Positions 25,685-33,872 of a stretch of DNA of 64,000 nucleotides are shown here, in pieces (the first letter of the stretch is position 1; each line of letters begins with the position of its first letter). Source of the DNA: Corynebacterium sp. MSK297 (GTDB lineage Bacteria; Actinomycetota; Actinomycetes; Mycobacteriales; Mycobacteriaceae); assembly GCF_030232885.1 (NCBI RefSeq), contig NZ_JASPGD010000003.1, positions 187,312-251,311 on the forward strand. Direction: 5' to 3'. The notes beneath the pieces were generated by a model, which did not search any database, was not told the DNA's origin, and was given only the letters and a program-made list of their open reading frames with translations. A program made the translations under genes and the position numbers.

Positions 25685-27187
25685 GTGGTAGCCAACACGT
25701 TTACTGACCATGCTGAGCACAATGATTTCGACGATCACGGCGAAACCGAACCACGCGAAGAATGCGGCGTATTCGGAGTGTGGGCGCCGGGCCAAGAAGT
25801 CTCGAAGCTAACCTACTTTGGCCTCTACGCCATCCAGCACCGTGGCCAAGAAGCTGCTGGTATGGCTGTTGGCGGGGACGATGGCTTGCTTGTGTTTAAA
25901 GACATGGGCTTGGTCTCGAATGTTTTTGATGAATCCCTGCTGGAGTCTTTGCAGGGCGATGTCGCCATTGGGCACAACCGTTATTCCACCGCTGGTGGTA
26001 AGGAGTGGGCTAACGTGCAGCCCATGTTCCGCACTTCCAAGCATGGCCAGGATGTCGCGTTGGCTCACAACGGTAACCTGACAAATTATCTGGAACTGCG
26101 CGAGATGGCCGAACAGCGCGGCCTGATCACTGCGGGTGATACCTCCTCGGATACGGCAGTGATGTCCGCGTTGCTTGCCGACGGCGTTGGTGACGATAAT
26201 TCAATTTTGGAATCTGCTGCGCGCCTGTTGCCCGACGTACACGGCGCGTATTCTTTGACGTTCACCGACGGCAATACCTTGTACGCGGCCCGTGATCCGC
26301 ATGGTGTGCGCCCGTTGGTGCTCGGCCGCCTGGAACGCGGCTGGGTCGTGGCTTCGGAAACCTGTGCGTTGGATATTGTCGGTGCGCAATTCATCCGGGA
26401 AATTGAACCGGGCGAGTTGATCGCGATTGACGAAGCCGGGCTGCGCACGCAGCGTTTCGCAGAAACTAAACACAAGGGTTGCGTGTTCGAATACGTGTAT
26501 TTGGCGCGCCCGGATTCCACCATCCGGGGCCGTAATGTGAATGCGACGCGGCTGGAGATCGGTAAACGCCTGGCGCAAACCCATCCTGCCGACGGTGATT
26601 TGGTGATCCCGGTACCAGAATCCGGCACCCCAGCTGCGGTGGGTTATGCCCGCGAATCCGGCATTCCGTTTGGTCAGGGTTTGGTGAAAAACGCCTATGT
26701 GCAGCGCACTTTCATTCAGCCGACGCAAACTCTGCGGCAACTGGGCATTCGTTTGAAACTGAATCCGCTGCGCGAGGTCATCGAAGGCCAGCGTCTCGTG
26801 GTGGTGGATGATTCGATCGTGCGCGGTAATACCCAGCGCGCGCTGATCAAGATGTTGCGGGAAGCCGGAGCTGCCGAGGTGCACGTGCGTATTGCTTCGC
26901 CACCGGTGAAGTGGCCGTGTTTCTACGGTATTGACTTCGCCAGCCCTGCCGAGTTGATTGCGAATATCGGCGGTGATGATTCCTTGGAAGGCATGACGGA
27001 AACCATCCGTAACGCCATTGGTGCAGATACTTTGGGCTTTGTCTCTATTGATGAGATGGTCGCTGCCACCGAGCAACCTGCCAAGCAGCTGTGCACCGCG
27101 TGCTTTGATGGCAACTACCCATTGGGTCTGCCACAGGGCAATACCAACGCTGATGCCGTGCGTACGCTGCTAAACAGCGCTGAGTAG
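25685..27187 (+). CDS. purF: Amidophosphoribosyltransferase
   Basis: 500 residues. It commits PRPP to purines by replacing pyrophosphate with ammonia from glutamine. The N-terminal glutaminase domain starts after a short propeptide; the nucleophile is the Cys in EECGVFGVW. IGHNRYST, LAHNGNLTN and YAARDPHGVRPL follow, then the phosphoribosyltransferase domain with VVVDDSIVRGNT as the PRPP loop. CTACFDGNYP and Cys residues near it fit the iron-sulfur type. An in-frame ATG pair lies 9-12 nt upstream, but it overlaps the TATGAT promoter box, so the GTG is preferred. Confidence 0.95.
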   Translation: MVANTFTDHAEHNDFDDHGETEPREECGVFGVWAPGQEVSKLTYFGLYAIQHRGQEAAGMAVGGDDGLLVFKDMGLVSNVFDESLLESLQGDVAIGHNRYSTAGGKEWANVQPMFRTSKHGQDVALAHNGNLTNYLELREMAEQRGLITAGDTSSDTAVMSALLADGVGDDNSILESAARLLPDVHGAYSLTFTDGNTLYAARDPHGVRPLVLGRLERGWVVASETCALDIVGAQFIREIEPGELIAIDEAGLRTQRFAETKHKGCVFEYVYLARPDSTIRGRNVNATRLEIGKRLAQTHPADGDLVIPVPESGTPAAVGYARESGIPFGQGLVKNAYVQRTFIQPTQTLRQLGIRLKLNPLREVIEGQRLVVVDDSIVRGNTQRALIKMLREAGAAEVHVRIASPPVKWPCFYGIDFASPAELIANIGGDDSLEGMTETIRNAIGADTLGFVSIDEMVAATEQPAKQLCTACFDGNYPLGLPQGNTNADAVRTLLNSAE

Positions 27188-27255
27188 CTAGGCTGTTTGA
27201 TACCGCGCTGCATTGCAGCTGCAGAATACACCCAATAAAAGGATAGATTGAGATT

Positions 27256-28338
27256 ATGACGAATTCTTCCCAGCCCGGATCGCAGCCGGATTCCCCAACT
27301 TATGCTGACGCCGGTGTGAGCGTGGAAGCCGGCGAACAAGCCGTCGAGTTGATTAAGCCGCACGCCAAGCGCGCAACCCGCCCGGAAGTTCGGGGTGACC
27401 TCGGCGGTTTTGCTGGCCTGTTCGCGCTGGGTAAATACCGTGAGCCCCTATTGGCATCCGGCTCCGATGGCGTCGGCACCAAATTGGCCGTGGCCCAAGC
27501 AATGGACAAGCACGACACCATCGGCATTGACCTGGTGGCCATGTGCGTCGACGACCTCATCTGCTGCGGCGCAGAACCACTGTTTTTGCAGGACTATCTG
27601 GCCATCGGCAAGGTGTACCCGGAAAAGGTGGCTGATATTGTCGGTGGCATTGCCGAAGGCTGTGTGACCGCTGGCTGCGCACTATTGGGCGGCGAAACTG
27701 CTGAGCACCCCGGCGTTATGGGCAAAAATGACTATGACGTTTCCGCCACCGCCGTTGGTGTAGTAGAAGCTGATGACGTGCTGGGGCCAGAAAAGGTCAA
27801 CGAAGACGACGTCGTGATCGCCATGGCCTCGTCCGGTCTGCACTCCAACGGCTACTCACTGGCGCGCCACGTCCTGCTGGAGCAGGCTAATCTGCCGCTC
27901 GATGGGCACGTGGACGAATTCGGCCGTACCTTAGGCGAAGAACTGCTGGAGCCGACCCGCATTTATGCCAGAGACTGCTTGGAACTGATGTCGGAATGTT
28001 CGGTATCGGTATTTTGCCACGTCACCGGCGGTGGTTTGGCGAAAAACCTGGAGCGCGTCATTCCAGAAGGCTTGGCCGCTGATGTGTACCGCACCACCTG
28101 GACACCGGGGCCGATCTTCAAAAAGATTTCCGAAACCGGCAACGTCAGCCTCGATGCTATGGAAGAAACCTTCAACATGGGCGTGGGCATGATCGCCGTT
28201 GTCGCACCAGAAGACCGCGACCGCGCACTTGCCGTACTTACCGCGCGCCACATCGACGCCTGGGAACTGGGCACGGTTCGTGCTGCAGGTCAGGGTGAGT
28301 CACGCGTCGTCATGCACGGCGAGCACCCACAGTTCTAG
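27256..28338 (+). CDS. purM: AIR synthase (phosphoribosylformylglycinamidine cyclo-ligase)
   Basis: 360 residues. It closes the imidazole ring of AIR from FGAM. Conserved sequences are YADAGVSVEAGE, ASGSDGVGTKLAVA, GIDLVAMCVDDL, GGETAEHPGVM and HVTGGGLAKNLERVIP. It lies 68 bp after purF. TAGATT ends 6 nt before the ATG, and AAAAGGA is ~15 nt upstream, so it may have its own leaderless start as well as read-through from purF. The stop codon sits in a 9-bp tandem repeat. Confidence 0.95.
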   Translation: MTNSSQPGSQPDSPTYADAGVSVEAGEQAVELIKPHAKRATRPEVRGDLGGFAGLFALGKYREPLLASGSDGVGTKLAVAQAMDKHDTIGIDLVAMCVDDLICCGAEPLFLQDYLAIGKVYPEKVADIVGGIAEGCVTAGCALLGGETAEHPGVMGKNDYDVSATAVGVVEADDVLGPEKVNEDDVVIAMASSGLHSNGYSLARHVLLEQANLPLDGHVDEFGRTLGEELLEPTRIYARDCLELMSECSVSVFCHVTGGGLAKNLERVIPEGLAADVYRTTWTPGPIFKKISETGNVSLDAMEETFNMGVGMIAVVAPEDRDRALAVLTARHIDAWELGTVRAAGQGESRVVMHGEHPQF

Positions 28339-28357
28339 CAGCTCTAGCAGTTCTAGC
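28331..28357. repeat. 9-bp tandem repeat over the purM stop codon
   Basis: AGTTCTAGC, AGCTCTAGC, AGTTCTAGC are three direct copies; the first holds the purM stop. This is the same arrangement as the 11-bp array over the SCP-like stop at 25518. Confidence 0.88.
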
Positions 28358-28408
28358 GTCGGCGGGGATGCCCCCCTAGAATCCAAGCCGCCGTTTAGCA
28401 CACAAAAA

Positions 28409-28458
28409 CTACCCCTGCCGGAATCTACAGTGGAAACTGTAGTGACCGGAAAGGGTAG
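28409..28458. terminator. Long two-part hairpin between convergent purM and DUF3073 genes
   Basis: CTACCCC (28409-) pairs with GGGTAG (28453-28458), CCGG with CCGG, and CTACAGT with ACTGTAG around a GGAA loop. The near-symmetric structure lies between two genes pointing at each other and could stop transcription both ways, though T-runs are weak. Confidence 0.5.
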
Positions 28459-28517
28459 CGGGGTAAAAGCTCAAATATTAAGCCCAGTATGCGCGGTACG
28501 CACAGTGGGCCTAGCGG

Positions 28518-28697
28518 TTAGTCTTCGCGGTAGTCAGAGTCGTACTCGTCGTCGGAGTCCTCAGACCAACCGCGTCCCGGCGGTTGAGAAGCGAGCTCTT
28601 TCTGGAGCGAGTCCAGATCCATTGCTGGGGAGTTGTACTTCAGCTCCCGGGCAACTTTAGTCTGCTTTGCCTTCTGGCGTCCTCGACCCATAGCCAT
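28518..28697 (-). CDS. DUF3073 small acidic protein
   Basis: A 59-residue gene, easily overlooked. It begins MAMGRGRQKAKQTKVARELK and ends with an acidic run (SEDSDDEYDSDYRED). This is the DUF3073 pattern: a basic RGRQKAKQ N-terminus with an acidic C-terminus, found in actinobacteria near purM and purF. AAAGGGGG precedes the ATG. Function is unknown; the charge split suggests nucleic-acid or protein binding. Confidence 0.88.
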   Translation of the reverse strand: MAMGRGRQKAKQTKVARELKYNSPAMDLDSLQKELASQPPGRGWSEDSDDEYDSDYRED

Positions 28698-28811
28698 GAC
28701 CCCCTTTGGGTTAAGGGCAATCCAGGGAATTCGGATGCCCCATCTGCTTTTCTATTCGTCCTGTGTTACAGGATAGAGCAAAACCGCAAAAAATTCTGCA
28801 CCGGGGGAAAA

Positions 28812-30026
28812 CTAACGTCCGCGTAACTTGTTAATAGCCGCCCTACCAGCCTTTTCGCCTTCGTCAACCGGGATGGATTCCGCATCAATACTTGCAGCGA
28901 CATCACCAATGTTGACTTGTCCTGCATCCAATGCGGAGCGTTTCACGATGCCGAGTGCGATCGGCCCATAGTCGCAATCATCAATCACGGTACCGAGCGT
29001 GCCGACGCGCCGACCCTTCGCCTGAATATCCGCACCCGGGCTCGGCATTGTTGGCGCTGAACCATCCAAGTGCAGCAAAACCACCAGCCGCGGACTGCGA
29101 CCCAAATTTTCCACGCGTGCGACGGTTTCTTGTCCGCGATAACATCCCTTTTCCAGGTGCACGGCACCGATGCGTGGCCCGCGTCCAATCCAATGTGGTA
29201 TTTCATGCGGGATAGATTTTTCATCCAGATCAACTGCCTCTGGCTCGAGCGCCTTGACCCGCTCGGCGGTATACGCCATCAGCCCGATGAGCTGCAATCC
29301 GGCATTCTCGAGTTCCTCGACGGCTGCTGCCAGCTGCTCCCGCGGTACCGCGATATCTGTGCGGTTGGTTTCCCACAAACCAGTGGTTGGTGCTGTGTTT
29401 ACAGCTGAACCGAAACCAGCGTCACCAGAATGTGCCTTCGAAACCGCGCGCGAATATACGGCCTGCGAAGGAAGATCGATATCCGCCGGGCCACCGAGCA
29501 CGGTGATGATTGCCAAGTCGGCTTCCTCGATGGTCACTTGCGACCAGAAGATCATCTTCTGCAAGAAATCCTGCAGGGAATCGAACTGGCTGGCTTCGCA
29601 GTCTAGGTAAAAAACCAATCCCGCAGATCCAGCGGTTTCAGTCTGCTCGACTGAGTCGTCGTGAGCTGCGCCGTGAGCATCTGCCTCTGTGGTTACTGCT
29701 TCTGTGGTTACCGTGATATCCATGGTGTGCAGAATGCGGCCCTGCGTATCCAGGTCCAATGCGGACCCAGACCAACCAGCGGCAACGTCGTCTAGTTTTT
29801 GCGAAAGCAAATTATGCAAAAACGCGGCGGCTTCCGGACCGGATACTTTTAACACGCGGCGGTGGGAACGATCCACGATGGCGCCGGTGGATGCAATTGC
29901 GCGCTGTTCGCTTAGCGGCTCGCCATAATGCCAGGCCACACCGGTGACATCCGGGTGCGGTGGATCCTCCTGATAAGCCATGGCATCCGGACGGTTCAGC
30001 AGTACAGAACGGTAGTGCGTAGTCAC
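28812..30026 (-). CDS. YgfZ/GcvT-domain folate-binding protein
   Basis: 404 residues. The YgfZ signature is KGCYRGQETVARVENLG, carrying the conserved Cys used in folate-dependent Fe-S cluster repair. The N-terminal half has GAIVDRSHRRVLKVSGPEAAAFLHNLLSQ. A variable Glu/Thr/Ala-rich stretch (VTTEAVTTEADAHGAAHDDS, ~105-125) includes a small repeat. The GTG start at 30026 has a TACCAT box 6 nt upstream, and the start of pabC lies only 40 bp away on the other strand, so both promoters share this gap. Confidence 0.85.
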   Translation of the reverse strand: MTTHYRSVLLNRPDAMAYQEDPPHPDVTGVAWHYGEPLSEQRAIASTGAIVDRSHRRVLKVSGPEAAAFLHNLLSQKLDDVAAGWSGSALDLDTQGRILHTMDITVTTEAVTTEADAHGAAHDDSVEQTETAGSAGLVFYLDCEASQFDSLQDFLQKMIFWSQVTIEEADLAIITVLGGPADIDLPSQAVYSRAVSKAHSGDAGFGSAVNTAPTTGLWETNRTDIAVPREQLAAAVEELENAGLQLIGLMAYTAERVKALEPEAVDLDEKSIPHEIPHWIGRGPRIGAVHLEKGCYRGQETVARVENLGRSPRLVVLLHLDGSAPTMPSPGADIQAKGRRVGTLGTVIDDCDYGPIALGIVKRSALDAGQVNIGDVAASIDAESIPVDEGEKAGRAAINKLRGR

Positions 30027-30066
30027 ATCACCATGGTAGCGCTAGAACCTTGGCATAATCCATGAC
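30027..30066. promoter_or_regulatory. 40-bp divergent leaderless promoter region (ygfZ-like / pabC)
   Basis: Minus strand: TACCAT (30033-30038) lies 6 nt before the GTG at 30026. Plus strand: CATAAT (30054-30059) lies 7 nt before the ATG at 30067. The two genes have no room for separate 5' leaders. Confidence 0.6.
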
Positions 30067-31163
30067 ATGTGTGAGCAATCTCCAACAACGTCGTTGACAC
30101 CGGTGGTGTATACCCTTGATGTGCGCGCGGGTACTTTTCGGCGCCATGATCCAGCGCAACCGGTGGTCTTCTGGGACGACGCCGCGGTGACAAGGGGCGA
30201 AGCTGTTTTTGAGTCCGTGCTGGTGCGTGCTGGACGTGCGGCGAATTTGCAGCGACACCTGGACCGGCTGCAGCGTTCTGCGCAGCGCTTGGAATTGCCG
30301 GTACCGGAACGTGAACTCTGGGCACGCGCGACAGCGGCGGCGGTTTCTGATTGGCAACAGCGTCTCGCTGAGTTAGGGGAGCTGACAGGCGTGCTTGCCG
30401 ACGCCAGCGGTGTCGATGCGAAATGCACCTGGACGTATTCACGAGGCCGGCAGTTTGTTGGTGCGGCTGGGATACAACCGACCGCTTGGCTGGTGATCAC
30501 CCCGGTGTCCGATACTGTGCTGCGGCAGCGGCGCGAGGGGGTACGCGCACAGCTGGTTCCGCGCGGCTGGACGACGACAGTGGGTGCGAAGACCGTGAAC
30601 TATGCGGCTACGATGTCTGCGCTACGACAAGCACGCGGCTTTGACGACGTAATCTTCGTGGAGCCCGCCAGTGGTTCGTCGGAACGCGCAGCCCGCGTGC
30701 TAGAAGGCGCGACCTCCACGGTGGTGTTGGTGCTCCGGGACGACGGAGACACGGATAGTGACAGGGACAGTGGCAGCGACGGAGACAGGGGCAGCGGCAG
30801 CAACAGGGACAGGGACGCTGACGGAAACAGGACTGGCGGCACCGCCGGCATCGGCAAGCGCCGCTTAGTTACCCCGCTGGAGACGTGCTGGCGGGTACCA
30901 CGGTCGATTCTCTGTTCGAGTATGCGGTAGCCCGTGGCTGGAGATGCGAAAACCGCCCGGTCACAGCAGGAGAGCTGTACCAGGCGGAATCGGTGTGGTT
31001 GATTTCGTCGGTGCGGATCGCTGCGCGAGTGACCAGCTTGGGCGGGCTCCATGCAACTGGTGGCGATGCCGAAATCATAGAGTTACCGGCCGCGGTGGAG
31101 TTACCGGCCCCAGAAAATCACGCGGAAATCCGCGCGCTGATCGAACAAGCGCTAAGTCTCTAG
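30067..31163 (+). pseudogene. pabC: Aminodeoxychorismate lyase (class IV aminotransferase), frameshifted
   Basis: The first frame (30067-30930) encodes the N-terminal two-thirds: VFESVLVRAGRAANLQRHLDRL, TVGAKTVNYAATM (with the PLP-lysine region), VEPASGSSERAARVLEGATST. At about 30880 the reading must move by one base (-1) to continue into the conserved C-terminus (VLAGTTVDSLFEYAVARGW, ESVWLISSVRIAARV), which ends at 31163. As read, the protein stops early after WRVPRSILCSSMR. A low-complexity insert (DSDRDSGSDGDRGSG and so on, 6-bp units, ~30750-30835) precedes the break. Either a true inactivation or a sequencing error; PabC makes p-aminobenzoate for folate. Confidence 0.82.
30747..30835 (+). 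repeat. Degenerate 6-bp repeats (GACAGN/GGCAGC) in pabC
   Basis: Runs of GACAGG, GACAGT, GGCAGC and GACGGA encode alternating Asp, Arg, Ser and Gly. The array lies in a loop just before the conserved LVTP motif and about 45 bp before the frameshift. Confidence 0.8.
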
Positions 31164-31206
31164 CGGTCGCAGTAGCCGTAGTAGCGACCGATGTGAGCAG
31201 GCTCGG

Positions 31207-31890
31207 TTAACCCGCCACGCGCTGCAGCTGCGCCGACATATACGGTGTTAGCTCGCCGTCGGTGACGCGCTCGTCGACCCAACCCAGGTCATTATTTGGC
31301 ATCAGGCCGTACAAACGTTTACCTGGGCCTAGTGTTTTCGGGCCGGTCTCGGTGACCATGGTGGAAGCAGATTGCAGCTCCCACGAGCGCTCATTGTGAG
31401 GTTGTCCGTACATGATTTCCACGATGCCGTCAGAAGAGGTATACGTCAGCTCCATGGCATCCTTGTTGTCGATACGTAGGTAGCCGGTTTCGCGTCGGGA
31501 AGCGCCCGCAGGCTTGCCGTTTTCATCAATGAACCAGGTGCGTGAATCATACTTCACGTGGTTTTCGCCGTTGTGCGAAAAGATGATTTCCTGCCCGAAG
31601 GTGTGTTGGCCGTCGGCGGTGACTGCCTGGCCTTCACCGCGCCATACGCCAATAAGAGGCAGTACGCCCAACAGGCCGTCGTTCAGGTTTGGCCCGTAAC
31701 GTAGGTTTGCCGTGTCATCCGGGACTGGTAATTTGCCCAGGCCGGTTTGCGGGATGTTCTTGTCCGCGGTTTTCTTCGCCTGCTTTTCGGCTAGGTTGAT
31801 GGCCTCGTTGCCATCCAAACGCATTTGTGGGTCTACTTTGTCGTTTGCGTCTTTCTGGTTTTTCGCGTTGTTCTGCTCCTCGGCTGTCAT
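31207..31890 (-). CDS. Ferric nitrobindin-like protein (FABP-like beta barrel) without the heme His
   Basis: 227 residues from the ATG at 31890, which has TAGAAT (31899-31904) 8 nt upstream. Residues ~60-227 match the nitrobindin/THAP4-like barrel: LIGVWRGEGQA (the GxWxGxG motif), FGQEIIFSHNGENHVKYDSRTW and ETGYLRI. True nitrobindins hold heme iron with a His near the C-terminus (pHLSAxLxRV); here that position is Tyr in LTPYMSAQLQRV, so heme binding is doubtful. Some corynebacterial homologues are known to lack it too. The N-terminal ~50 residues are polar (Asn/Lys/Asp-rich). Confidence 0.82.
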   Translation of the reverse strand: MTAEEQNNAKNQKDANDKVDPQMRLDGNEAINLAEKQAKKTADKNIPQTGLGKLPVPDDTANLRYGPNLNDGLLGVLPLIGVWRGEGQAVTADGQHTFGQEIIFSHNGENHVKYDSRTWFIDENGKPAGASRRETGYLRIDNKDAMELTYTSSDGIVEIMYGQPHNERSWELQSASTMVTETGPKTLGPGKRLYGLMPNNDLGWVDERVTDGELTPYMSAQLQRVAG

Positions 31891-31931
31891 AATCGTTAAT
31901 TCTACCGTGCGATCGGCTACTCTAGGCATTC
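31891..31931. promoter_or_regulatory. 41-bp divergent leaderless promoter region
   Basis: Minus: TAGAAT (31899-31904) is 8 nt before the ATG at 31890. Plus: TACTCT (31918-31923) is 8 nt before the GTG at 31932. The -35 zones must lie inside the opposite gene or overlap the other promoter. Confidence 0.6.
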
Positions 31932-32966
31932 GTGCGCATTCTGTTAATCGCTAATCCAAATTCGACGAGTCAAACCAATGAACTGTTCCGCCGTATTATC
32001 CCGCTGGTGCGCAGTATTGATGATTCGCATGTGCTCACCAAGTTCACTCACTACGTCGGCCATGCCGAGGATATGACCCGCGGGCTTAGCCGCGAAGATG
32101 TCGACGTGGTTATCGCGGTCGGCGGGGATGGCACCGTCAACGAAGTAGTCAACGGGCTGTTGGGCAAGGTTGGCGACGGCCGTCGAAAAGCCTCTGAGGT
32201 TCCTGCGTTAGCGGTGATCCCGACTGGGTCGGCGAACGTCTTCGTGCGCGCGCTCGGCTACCCGCGCGATGCCGTGCACACCACGGAGCTTGTGGTGGGC
32301 CACATTAAACAAAACCTGCGCCGGCGCATTCGCTTGGGCACCTGGAATGACCGATGGTTTGCCATCAACGCGGGTATCGGTATTGATGCCGATGTGTTGC
32401 ACAGCATCGACAAACTTCGCGAACAAGGCTTCGCTGCCACCCCGCTGCGTTACCTGCGTATTTCCTACCAGGCCTGGCATCGAATATTGAACGCGCCGCC
32501 GAAAATCAGCGCGCATGCAGAATCTGCCGAGGGGCAAACCCAGCATATTGACGAAGCCCCACTGGTGTTTGCCTCGAACACGAACCCGTGGACATTCTTG
32601 GGTCCGTTGCCGGTAGTCACCAACCCGCGCAACTCCTTCGATAAGGGGCTGGGAACGTTTGGCTTGACGGATCTGAAAGGCTTCGGCGGCTTCGTCGGCC
32701 TGCTGCACCTGTTCGGGGCAGACGGAAAGGGCCGGTTGAACAAGTTCACCGATGCGCGCACGCTGCGTTTTGACGATGCCACCCGCATCACCTTGGAATG
32801 TGACAAAGAGCTGCGCTTCCAGGCCGACGGCGAAACCCAGGGCAAGCTGAAAACCGTGGAGCTCAACAGCATCCCGGATGCCATCGAGGTGTTCTCGCCA
32901 GAAGAAATCATTCCGGTGCAGCAGCGCGGTGTGTGGGCCGTGGTGCGCGATTTATTCCGGATCTAA
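31932..32966 (+). CDS. Diacylglycerol/lipid kinase (DagK family)
   Basis: 344 residues. The catalytic domain has the nucleotide-binding motif VGGDGTVNEVVNGLLG and IPTGSANVFVRALGYP, both diagnostic for the DAGK/YegS family, and ends with LRFQADGETQGK. It phosphorylates a lipid such as diacylglycerol to phosphatidic acid. In Corynebacteriales related kinases act in phosphoinositide synthesis, so the precise lipid is open. A 17-bp tandem duplication follows the stop codon directly. Confidence 0.87.
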   Translation: MRILLIANPNSTSQTNELFRRIIPLVRSIDDSHVLTKFTHYVGHAEDMTRGLSREDVDVVIAVGGDGTVNEVVNGLLGKVGDGRRKASEVPALAVIPTGSANVFVRALGYPRDAVHTTELVVGHIKQNLRRRIRLGTWNDRWFAINAGIGIDADVLHSIDKLREQGFAATPLRYLRISYQAWHRILNAPPKISAHAESAEGQTQHIDEAPLVFASNTNPWTFLGPLPVVTNPRNSFDKGLGTFGLTDLKGFGGFVGLLHLFGADGKGRLNKFTDARTLRFDDATRITLECDKELRFQADGETQGKLKTVELNSIPDAIEVFSPEEIIPVQQRGVWAVVRDLFRI

Positions 32967-32973
32967 AGCTAAC

Positions 32974-33009
32974 CGGTGACGAAAGTTATCCGCTGACGAA
33001 AATTATCCG
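32974..33009. repeat. 17-bp tandem duplication after the lipid-kinase stop
   Basis: CCGGTGACGAAAGTTAT is followed by CCGCTGACGAAAATTAT and a third partial copy CCGGTG that runs into the next gene's end. Confidence 0.8.
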
Positions 33010-33842
33010 GTGCCAACCGCCGGAGTGCCAACCGCCGGAGTGCCAACTGTGGGGGTGCTACCGACCGGGGTGAGGTATTCCGGCTGCACAATCACGTTAT
33101 TGCGCACAGCCTCGAATACGATGGAACCGCCTTCCAGATACACCGCATCTGCGGGTCGGTCTAGCGGCAACGTGGTGGTATCCACGGTCAGATCAAAGGC
33201 TGCCAGCGCGTCGTCGTCTGCATCATCCGGGTGTACCGATGAGCTGACAATTTCTTTCGGGCGCAGTTGAAACTCATCACCGACCAACCGCAACGTGGCC
33301 AGCACGGAAACCTGCTCATGGAAACCCGGTGGGCGTCCCTGAAACACGGCCTCAGTTGCGGTGCCACCACCTGGGGAAATATTTTCCGGATGTGTGATCG
33401 TCAAATCCTTCATGCCCAACCATGCACCCATTGCCACGCCATCCAAACGCAGCGTGCGTCGCATGGATTGTGCTTTCGCACCCACAAAATCGCCCGACCA
33501 CACCTGATTCGGTTCAGCGCTCACCCCCTGTAGTGTGACCCCGGTGTTGACCATGCCGACACCGTCCACATCGACATCCAGTGCGGATACCCCAACGACG
33601 GGCACCTGGGCCGATCGCAAGGCCTGCATATAGGGAATCCCGCCGACATACACCGATGGTGGTGTGGCTAGCTCATGCCCGGCTTGCGGCGCGTAAGTCT
33701 CATATACCGAATCGGAGATTGTGCGTTCCACATTGGACGCCACGGCAGTATCACCAATCCAGGCGATGCCCACCACACCGGCGAGACCCAATGCCCAGGT
33801 CGCGCGGCGGGCGGTTGTGCGCTTGACGACGATCGACGACAT
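33003..33842 (-). CDS. DUF2993 lipid-binding-like exported protein
   Basis: 279 residues. One N-terminal hydrophobic segment (ATWALGLAGVVGIAWIG, ~14-30) is a signal anchor or uncleaved signal. The rest fits DUF2993 (VERTISDSVYE, MQALRSAQVPVVGVSALDVDVDGVG), a family that includes the mycobacterial mannan-metabolism protein LmeA. The C-terminal tail is a Pro/Thr/Val/Gly repeat (TPAVG units) coded by a 15-bp tandem array at 33010-33069. A TATGAA box is 6 nt before the ATG. It shares a 30-bp divergent region with mshD. Confidence 0.78.
   Translation of the reverse strand: MSSIVVKRTTARRATWALGLAGVVGIAWIGDTAVASNVERTISDSVYETYAPQAGHELATPPSVYVGGIPYMQALRSAQVPVVGVSALDVDVDGVGMVNTGVTLQGVSAEPNQVWSGDFVGAKAQSMRRTLRLDGVAMGAWLGMKDLTITHPENISPGGGTATEAVFQGRPPGFHEQVSVLATLRLVGDEFQLRPKEIVSSSVHPDDADDDALAAFDLTVDTTTLPLDRPADAVYLEGGSIVFEAVRNNVIVQPEYLTPVGSTPTVGTPAVGTPAVGTG
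33010..33069 (-). repeat. 15-bp x4 tandem repeat coding the DUF2993 tail
   Basis: Plus-strand units GTGCCAACCGCCGGA (33010-33024, 33025-33039) are identical, then GTGCCAACTGTGGGG (33040-33054) and GTGCTACCGACCGGG (33055-33069) are diverged. Confidence 0.9.
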
Positions 33843-33872
33843 TCCTCATTCATACCGCATTAGGGTAGGGGC
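33843..33872. promoter_or_regulatory. 30-bp divergent leaderless promoter region (DUF2993 / mshD)
   Basis: Minus: TATGAA (33849-33854) is 6 nt before the ATG at 33842. Plus: TAGGGT (33861-33866) is 6 nt before the ATG at 33873. This is the tightest of three such gaps in 4 kb. Confidence 0.55.
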
